From Gemmatimonadota bacterium (GTDB taxonomy: Bacteria > Gemmatimonadota > Gemmatimonadetes > Gemmatimonadales > Gemmatimonadaceae): a DNA stretch of 42,147 nt. Positions 14,817 to 20,963 of the stretch are shown in pieces. The number at the start of each line of letters is the position of its first letter. Within the stretch, counting starts at the first letter, position 1. The position numbers and the translations under genes are program-made. The DNA lies in assembly GCA_023249305.1 (NCBI GenBank), contig JAHFCU010000018.1, positions 1 to 42,147 of the forward strand, written 5' to 3'. The notes beneath the pieces were generated by a model that made no database searches, was not told where the DNA came from, and worked only from the letters and a program-made list of their open reading frames with translations.

Positions 14817-16724
14817 GTGACCTCCTCAATTATCGGCTTCAAGCGGCTGCTCTTTGGCAGACCGCTTCCATCGGACCGGCTCGAGCACGAACGACTGAAC
14901 AAGAAGACAGCGCTCGCCGTCTTGTCGTCCGACGCGATCTCGTCCGTCGCCTACGCCACCGAACAGACGCTGCTCGTGCTTGCCGTACTCGGCGCTGCGG
15001 CGCTGAACTACGTCATTCCAATTTCGGCGGTCATCGTTGGCCTGCTGGTCTTGGTGGCGGTCTCCTACCGTCAGACGATTTTCGCGTATCCAGCGGGCGG
15101 TGGTTCGTATACCGTCGCGAGAGACAACCTCGGCGGTTCTCCCGGGCTGATTGCGGCCGCCGCCCTGCTCACCGACTACATCCTGACGGTATCGGTGTCG
15201 ATTTCGAGCGGCGTCGCGGCCATTACCTCGGCGTATCCTTCACTCGCGCCGCACGCGGTGACGCTGTGCATCGGTGCCATCGCCGTGCTGATGCTGGTGA
15301 ACCTGCGGGGCGTCCGTGAGTCGGGCATTGCGTTCAGCGTGCCGACATACGTCTTCATCGCGTTGATGCTCCTGTTGATCGGCACGGGGATTGTGCGCGG
15401 TCTGATGGGTCATGAACTGGCGCCGCTGACAAGCACTCCGCACGTTGACGCGGTCAGTGCGGCGCAACACGGGTTGCGGATCCCCGCCGGATTCGCGTTC
15501 ACGTACCTGCTGTTGCGTGCGTTTGCTGAAGGGTGCGTGGCGATGACCGGCACGGAAGCGATCTCGAATGGAGTCGGCGCATTCCGGAAACCGAGTTCAC
15601 GCAACGCGGCCGCCACGCTGGGATGGATGGCGGCAATTCTCGCGACCTTCTTCCTAGGAACGAGCTATCTGGCGCACCACTACGGCGTGATGCCAGGCGC
15701 AAGCGAGACCGTGCTCTCGCAGATTGGGCGGCACGTCTTGGGCGGCGGCGGGCTCTACTATGCACTGCAGTACGCAACGTTCGCCGTGCTAGTGCTGGCG
15801 GCCAACACCGCCTTCGCCGACTTCCCCCGCTTGTCGAGCATTCTCGCCGCCGACGGCTACATGCCGCGCCAGTTCGCCGCGCGCGGTGACCGCCTGGCAT
15901 TCTCGAACGGCATCATCGTGCTGGCGCTCATGGCCGCACTGCTTGTCTGGCTCTTTCATGGCGACACCAGCGCGCTGATTCCGCTCTATGCGATTGGCGT
16001 GTTCATTTGCTTCACACTGTCACAGGCGGGAATGGTGGTGCATTGGTTCAAGTTGCGCGACGATGGGTGGCAACGCCGCGCCTGGCTGAATGGCATCGGC
16101 GCGGCCGCAACCGCCGCGGTGGCTGTCGTGCAAGTCGTAACCAAATTTACGGCGGGCGCGTGGATCGTCACCATCATTATCCCATTGATCATCGTGATGC
16201 TGCGCACAATCCATCGGCACTACGAACGCTTCTCGAAGGAAGTGGCCTACACCGGCCAGGCGCCACTGATGTTCCTGCATCACACGGTTATCGTGCCGGT
16301 CAACGGCATCTCCAAGCCGACGGCCGGTGCACTCGTGTACGCAACGACGATCTCTGAAGACGTACGCGCAGTGTACGTGGAAGTGGACGGTGCTTCAACA
16401 GAGCGCCTGCAGGCCGAGTGGGAGGCGTGGGACATCGGTGTGCCGCTGGTGGTGATTCCATCCCCCTTCCGTTCGGTACTGCGTCCGATCGTTGACTACG
16501 TGCAGGGACTCGCAGAGCGAGGAGAAACGGACCTGGTGACCATTGTCGTGCCAGAAATCGTGCCACGCCATTGGTGGGAACACTTGCTGCACAACAAGAC
16601 GGCACTCTTCATCCGCACGGCGTTCATATTCCGGCCGAACGTCGTGGTCACGGCGGTGCCGTACCTCGTCGGACGCGCACGGCGCCTGCGCGATCTCGCA
16701 GAATACGATGAGGCGATAGCGTAG
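14817..16724 (+). CDS. kimA: KimA-type high-affinity potassium importer (APC superfamily)
   Basis: A 635-residue inner-membrane protein, close in length to Bacillus subtilis KimA (607). The N-terminus FKRLLFGRPL, the signature VLSSDAISSVAYATEQ, the YPAGGGSYTVARDNLG and LLTDYILTVSVSIS segments, about 12 membrane helices to residue 460, and a cytoplasmic C-terminal domain from about 485 (VIVPVNGISKPTAGALVYA) match KimA proteins, which import potassium with protons and are inhibited by c-di-AMP. The frame is open further upstream, but the GTG at 14817 gives the N-terminus expected for KimA and lies just after the four-box operator. No Shine-Dalgarno is visible. It sits 132 bp after the KdpD-like kinase, and no kdpFABC genes are in the window, so this is the likely potassium uptake target of that system. 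Confidence 0.88.
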   Translation: MTSSIIGFKRLLFGRPLPSDRLEHERLNKKTALAVLSSDAISSVAYATEQTLLVLAVLGAAALNYVIPISAVIVGLLVLVAVSYRQTIFAYPAGGGSYTVARDNLGGSPGLIAAAALLTDYILTVSVSISSGVAAITSAYPSLAPHAVTLCIGAIAVLMLVNLRGVRESGIAFSVPTYVFIALMLLLIGTGIVRGLMGHELAPLTSTPHVDAVSAAQHGLRIPAGFAFTYLLLRAFAEGCVAMTGTEAISNGVGAFRKPSSRNAAATLGWMAAILATFFLGTSYLAHHYGVMPGASETVLSQIGRHVLGGGGLYYALQYATFAVLVLAANTAFADFPRLSSILAADGYMPRQFAARGDRLAFSNGIIVLALMAALLVWLFHGDTSALIPLYAIGVFICFTLSQAGMVVHWFKLRDDGWQRRAWLNGIGAAATAAVAVVQVVTKFTAGAWIVTIIIPLIIVMLRTIHRHYERFSKEVAYTGQAPLMFLHHTVIVPVNGISKPTAGALVYATTISEDVRAVYVEVDGASTERLQAEWEAWDIGVPLVVIPSPFRSVLRPIVDYVQGLAERGETDLVTIVVPEIVPRHWWEHLLHNKTALFIRTAFIFRPNVVVTAVPYLVGRARRLRDLAEYDEAIA

Positions 16725-16777
16725 TTGTGTGGTGATGCGACGCGCGACCACCACGATGCGCGACTGCTGGTGCAGCG

Positions 16778-17944
16778 TCAACTCGAGTAGTACGCCGCGT
16801 TCTCGTCAATGTAACCCTTGGTGAGATCGCAGCCGTACGCCCGCGCCGAAGCGTTGCCCGCCCCGAGCGACACTTCGAGATCAACAATCTCCACCTTCAA
16901 CGCGGTGCGCACCCTAGCGTCATCGAAGTCGAGGCGCTCGCCGCCGCGCACGACCTGATAACCGTTAACCCAAGCGTTCGTGGCCGTCGTGTTCACGGTG
17001 ACGTCCACGCACTTGCCGATAGCCATGAGGATGCGGCCGACGTTCGGATCGGCGCCGTGCACCATCGTCTTGATGAGCGGCGAATTGACCAGCGACTTGG
17101 CGACAGTACGCGCCTCGTGGTCATTGAGGGCGTCGCGTACGGTCACGCGCAGCAGATGCTCGGCGCCTTCGCCATCGTGGGCGAGGGTCTCGGTCATGCG
17201 CACGCACCCGGCGATGAGAACCTCTCGAAACGCATTCTGATCCACAGATCCCGCGCGTCCGTTCGCGAGAATGGCGCAGGTGTCGGACGTGCTCATGTCG
17301 GTGTCGACCGAGAGCATGTTGAACGACACATGCACCGCCTCGCGAAGCAATCGGTCGAGCGTCGCCGCATCGAAAGCAGCGTCGGTGAAGATGTACGCGA
17401 GCATCGTGGCCATGTTGGGCTCAATCATGCCCGAACCCTTTGCCACCCAGGTGATCGTTGCGCTATCCACGGACGCAGACAGTGCTTTTGGATGCGTGTC
17501 GGTGGTCATGATGCCCTCAGCGCCGACGAGCGGATCATCCTGCAAGTCGGCCTTCATGCCACGGATACCAGTTTCAATCTTCTCAACCGGAAGCTGGACG
17601 CCGATGACGCCAGTGGAGCTCACGAGCACCTGGCGTGCATCGGTACCGAATTCCGCCGCGGCCGCGGCGGCCATGCGACGCGCGTTCTCGACGCCGCGCG
17701 CGCCAGTGGCCACGTTGCTGACCTTGCTGTTGGCGATGATCACGCGCAGCACACCGCGCTTGATGGTCTCACGGCCCAGGATGATAGGCGCGCCCGGGAA
17801 CTGATTGCGGGTGAAGACGGCGGCAGCAGCAGCATCCACCTCGCTGACGAACGCAGTCAGGTCACGCGCCTCGGGCTTGAGGCCGACGTTGCGGCTGGCG
17901 CAGCGAAAGCCCTTTGGGAAGCGGGCGCGATCATGGAAGGTCAT
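16778..17944 (-). CDS. argJ: Bifunctional ornithine acetyltransferase / N-acetylglutamate synthase
   Basis: ArgJ transfers the acetyl group from N-acetylornithine to glutamate in the cyclic arginine pathway; many versions also use acetyl-CoA. The 388-residue product self-cleaves at the MATMLA motif (residues 178-183), where Thr180 becomes the nucleophile of the beta chain. The oxyanion region SSTGVIG (109-115) and the C-terminal DLTKGYIDENAAY tail are typical. It is the last gene after the TauE/SafE permease (13-bp gap) and the rhodanese, so it may be transcribed with sulfur genes, an unusual pairing. Other arginine genes are not in the window. It faces kimA tail to tail with 53 bp between stops. 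Confidence 0.95.
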   Translation of the reverse strand: MTFHDRARFPKGFRCASRNVGLKPEARDLTAFVSEVDAAAAAVFTRNQFPGAPIILGRETIKRGVLRVIIANSKVSNVATGARGVENARRMAAAAAAEFGTDARQVLVSSTGVIGVQLPVEKIETGIRGMKADLQDDPLVGAEGIMTTDTHPKALSASVDSATITWVAKGSGMIEPNMATMLAYIFTDAAFDAATLDRLLREAVHVSFNMLSVDTDMSTSDTCAILANGRAGSVDQNAFREVLIAGCVRMTETLAHDGEGAEHLLRVTVRDALNDHEARTVAKSLVNSPLIKTMVHGADPNVGRILMAIGKCVDVTVNTTATNAWVNGYQVVRGGERLDFDDARVRTALKVEIVDLEVSLGAGNASARAYGCDLTKGYIDENAAYYSS

Positions 17945-17957
17945 GGGCGGAGCTCCA

Positions 17958-18707
17958 CTAGAACTGTGCGCGGTTCTGCCAGAGGATGAGCGCGCCGATC
18001 ATGACGAGCAGGAACGCGAAAGCGCGCTTCAGTTGGCGCGTAGAAATGTGGTGGACGAGCGCCGTCCCGGCGAGGATCCCGATGACCGCGACGGCAGCAA
18101 AGCGGGCGACAAAAGCCCACGGAACAACTTCGAGCCCGTGATGACCGAGGTAGCCGGAGGCCGAGTTAAGTGCGATCACGAGCAGCGACGTGCCAACAGC
18201 CGCCTTCATCGGCACGCGACCGAGAATGACAAGCGCGGGAACGATAAGGAATCCACCGCCAATGCCGATAAGGCCAGTGAGTACACCGACAGTGAGTCCT
18301 ACGGCGAGGAGCGGTACGGGGTGCGGTGGAGCATCATCACGCGACGCACTCTCCTCTTGCCTCGCGCTACGCAGCATCGCGACAGCAGCCGCGATCATAA
18401 CGGCGCCGAGTATCAGGAGCTGCACTCGACCGCTGAACCAGACGCTTGCCCGGGCGCCCGTGTACGATCCGACCATTGCGACCGAGCCGAAGATCGCCGC
18501 GGTCTGTAGGCGCACATTGCCAGCACGCCAATGCGACGCGACGCCAACAAGGGCCGCCATGCCCACAACTGGCAGGCTCATTGCAATGGCCAACTTGGGG
18601 TCGAACCCGAGGACGTACACGAAAACGGGGACGGTCAAGATAGACCCGCCCCCGCCGAGTGTACCGAGCGCGAGCCCGATCAGGGCGGCGAAGAGATAGC
18701 CGAGCAC
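17958..18707 (-). CDS. TauE/SafE (TSUP) family sulfite/organosulfonate exporter-like permease
   Basis: A 249-residue inner-membrane protein with about eight hydrophobic segments and the two internal repeats of the TSUP family, seen as ALGTLGGGGSILTVP (14-28) and GVLTGLIGIGGGFLIVP (135-151). TSUP proteins move sulfite, thiosulfate, sulfonates or related anions. The rhodanese gene lies 26 bp upstream in the same direction, a common pairing in sulfide and thiosulfate handling operons, which supports a sulfur oxyanion substrate here. The exact substrate is not readable from sequence. Confidence 0.9.
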   Translation of the reverse strand: MLGYLFAALIGLALGTLGGGGSILTVPVFVYVLGFDPKLAIAMSLPVVGMAALVGVASHWRAGNVRLQTAAIFGSVAMVGSYTGARASVWFSGRVQLLILGAVMIAAAVAMLRSARQEESASRDDAPPHPVPLLAVGLTVGVLTGLIGIGGGFLIVPALVILGRVPMKAAVGTSLLVIALNSASGYLGHHGLEVVPWAFVARFAAVAVIGILAGTALVHHISTRQLKRAFAFLLVMIGALILWQNRAQF

Positions 18708-18733
18708 GCCGAAAGATACGGCGTGCGCGGGTG

Positions 18734-19144
18734 CTACGCGGTAGCGGCCTTCTTCGCTTTCTTGAGCGCGTCGCGAAGCGGGACGTCCTTGGCGCCAGTG
18801 GTCAGCTTCCGACCATAGCTAGCCCAGGACGATACACCGCCGCCGAGGACGTGCACGTCAGCCTTGCCGGCGCGACGGAGGGCCGACGCGGCAGTGGAGG
18901 CGCGGGCGCCGGCGTGGCAGATGACAATGACCGGCGCATCGGCGGCGGCGATCTGTGGCAGCGACGCGGCAAGCTGGTCGAGGGGAACGAGTGTGGAACC
19001 GTCAATGTGGCCCTGCACGTACTCGTTGCGACTGCGGACGTCGAGCAGGATAGCGGCAGGATGTTCGGCGCGCACGGCGTCGAACTCCTCGGGACCGAAG
19101 GAGGCACCGCCGACCAGGGAAGCGAGCGAGGCGAAGAAGCTCAT
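18734..19144 (-). CDS. Rhodanese-like sulfurtransferase
   Basis: A single-domain rhodanese of 136 residues. The active-site loop is CHAGARAS with the persulfide-carrying Cys76, preceded by the family motifs LLDVRSRNEYVQGHIDGS (33-50) and followed by the LGGGVSSW segment. The six-residue loop after the cysteine is typical for sulfur substrates. A Lys/Ala-rich tail ends the protein. It has no clear signal peptide and is probably cytoplasmic. It is the first gene of the rhodanese-TSUP-argJ set and follows an AT-rich palindrome (19165-19193). No Shine-Dalgarno precedes the ATG at 19144. Confidence 0.92.
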   Translation of the reverse strand: MSFFASLASLVGGASFGPEEFDAVRAEHPAAILLDVRSRNEYVQGHIDGSTLVPLDQLAASLPQIAAADAPVIVICHAGARASTAASALRRAGKADVHVLGGGVSSWASYGRKLTTGAKDVPLRDALKKAKKAATA

Positions 19145-19164
19145 TGGCGTGATGGGGTAAGTGT

Positions 19165-19193
19165 ATTACTACATCGAAATATAGTAGACTACT
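19165..19193 (-). promoter_or_regulatory. AT-rich inverted-repeat operator candidate before the rhodanese-TSUP genes
   Basis: TACTA (19167-19171) and TAGTA (19182-19186) form an inverted repeat 10 bp apart. Overlapping it, AGTAG-A-CTACT (19183-19193) is a perfect short palindrome. The region is conspicuously AT-rich for this genome and lies 21-49 bp upstream of the rhodanese start. ArsR-family persulfide sensors (BigR/SqrR type) often bind such sites before these genes, but no such regulator is in the window. Confidence 0.4.
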
Positions 19194-19242
19194 GCCCAAT
19201 GGGAAGGGGGTGTCCGCCACCCGACGCAACGACGAAAGCAAC

Positions 19243-19268
19243 GGGGCGCAAAGGAATCTTCGCGCCCC
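19243..19268 (-). terminator. Hairpin after the amidase gene
   Basis: GGGGCGC (19243-19249) pairs with GCGCCCC (19262-19268). Inside, AAG pairs with CTT after one mismatch, leaving a GAAT loop. It lies 33 bp past the amidase stop. The tail on the minus strand is only modestly T-rich. Confidence 0.5.
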
Positions 19269-19301
19269 TTCGCGCCCTTCACTTGCGCACGCGCAATCAG
19301 C

Positions 19302-20963
19302 CTAGGCTTCGATGGGGGCGCAGTAACGCTGCGGCTTGCGGCGCTCGACGACGGTATCGGCGAAGGCGGCCAGGCGCAGCAACAGTCGCTCGCTCCACCC
19401 CTTACCGATGGCCTGCATGCCGATGGGCAGGCCGTGCGCGTCATATCCCGCCGGGAAGCTAATGGCGGGGTGGCCGGTCACGTTCGAGACGAAGGCGAAG
19501 CGCATGGTCTCCATGGTCCGGCCGATGTCAGAGACGGCGCCGCCGGTCGAGTGCATGCGCGGAGCGGTATTACCGGAGGCCGGCGTGATGATCGCGTCGC
19601 AACGCGCGAATGCGCGTTCGAAGTGCGCCGTGATACGCGTGCGCACACGCTGGGCGTGCACGTACTCCACGGCGGTTGACCGGCGGGCGAGCGTGAGATT
19701 CAACTGCGTCTCGATCCCGAACTCGCCGAACCGATCGCGCACGTGCGGCCAAAGGCCAGTCGACATTTCCGACGTGATGATGATCAACTGGGCGACGCGT
19801 GCGAGTTCGAGTTCTGGGATCTCAACCTCGACGACGGTCGCCCCCTTGGCACGCATCTGCTCGAGCAGGCGTTCGCACGTCGCCACCACCTCGGGCTGCG
19901 CGTGACGGAACCATGGCCAGTAAACGCCGAGCGTCACCCCGTTGAGAGAACGCGGTGCAAGTGTGTCGATGTCGGCGGTGGGGTGACCGAGCGAGTGCGG
20001 ATCTTCGACATCCGCACCGGCCATCACCTCATACGCGAGTGCGGCGTCACGCGCGGAGCTCGCAAGCGGCCCCAGGTAGGCAAGCGACCAGCACAACGGC
20101 GCGGCGCCGCGCTCGGAGATGCGACCGTACGTCGGCTTGAGGCCCACGACGCCGCAGAAGGATGCCGGCAATCGAATTGAGCCCCCACCATCAGCGCCAA
20201 TGGCGACCGGCGCGAGTGCCGCACCGACGACGCACCCCGGCCCGGAGGAGCTGCCGCCGGTATGATGCACGTCGTTGTACGGGTTGCGCGCCGAGCCGTG
20301 GTGCTGGTTATATCCGGTGACGCCGATGCCGATCTCGTGCATGTTGGCCTTGCCGACCATCACCGCACCCGCCGAGCGCATACGGGCGACCGCCGTGCAG
20401 TCGCGCACGGCCGGCGCGGCATCCTTCAGGATCTTCGTGCCGATCGTGGTCGGGTAACCTGCTTGATCAATCTCGTCCTTGGCCGCAACCGGCACGCCGT
20501 CAAACACGCTGATTGGATGTCCAGCCTTCCATCGTTCGGTGGACGCCGTGGCCTGCGCGATGATGTCATCGCGGCGCATCGCGATGAACGCACACAACGG
20601 TCGCGGTCCACACTCGCTTTCCTCCCACTGGGCGAGAAAACGCGACGCGACATCAAGCGGCGTCAGTGCGCCGCGTCGAAAGGCGGCGTGATAATCGGCG
20701 ACGGTGGGATAGCGGAATCCGGCGCGTGCGTCGTCGTCACGCGCGTCCAGCGCGGGCAACGGCGGCGCGATGTCGGGCAAGACTGGCGTGTACGTGGGCG
20801 GTTCATCGATTGGCGTTCTAGTGAGCGCCGCGAGACCGACATCGCGTCTCAACCGGTTGATGATCAAAGGGCCGAGGCCGGGAGTGCCGGCTAGGGCATT
20901 GAGCGCTCGGAGGCCGCCGGGACCGAGTACCGGGAGGTGAATGGACTTGAGGTCGTACGTCAC
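19302..20963 (-). CDS. Amidase-signature family hydrolase
   Basis: A 553-residue amide hydrolase with the Ser-cisSer-Lys triad. Lys162 lies in PVAAKDEID, the cis-serine in TGGSSSGP (about 235-242), and the nucleophile Ser262 in ADGGGSIRLPAS. The family hydrolyses many amides, including short peptides, fatty acid amides and Gln on tRNA; the long N-terminal extension before residue 85 and absence of gat partners argue against GatA. The GTG at 20963 overlaps the TGA of the upstream fusion gene as GTGA, and AAGGGA lies upstream, so this start is preferred to an in-frame ATG at 21014. No signal peptide is clear. Coupling to a secreted peptidase-like fusion suggests peptide or polymer breakdown, which is inference. 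Confidence 0.9.
   Translation of the reverse strand: MTYDLKSIHLPVLGPGGLRALNALAGTPGLGPLIINRLRRDVGLAALTRTPIDEPPTYTPVLPDIAPPLPALDARDDDARAGFRYPTVADYHAAFRRGALTPLDVASRFLAQWEESECGPRPLCAFIAMRRDDIIAQATASTERWKAGHPISVFDGVPVAAKDEIDQAGYPTTIGTKILKDAAPAVRDCTAVARMRSAGAVMVGKANMHEIGIGVTGYNQHHGSARNPYNDVHHTGGSSSGPGCVVGAALAPVAIGADGGGSIRLPASFCGVVGLKPTYGRISERGAAPLCWSLAYLGPLASSARDAALAYEVMAGADVEDPHSLGHPTADIDTLAPRSLNGVTLGVYWPWFRHAQPEVVATCERLLEQMRAKGATVVEVEIPELELARVAQLIIITSEMSTGLWPHVRDRFGEFGIETQLNLTLARRSTAVEYVHAQRVRTRITAHFERAFARCDAIITPASGNTAPRMHSTGGAVSDIGRTMETMRFAFVSNVTGHPAISFPAGYDAHGLPIGMQAIGKGWSERLLLRLAAFADTVVERRKPQRYCAPIEA

Noticed and set aside
16729-16754. Possible hairpin GTGGTG/CACCAC between kimA and argJ
   Set aside because: A 6-bp stem with a 14-nt loop and no T-tract is too weak to call a terminator.
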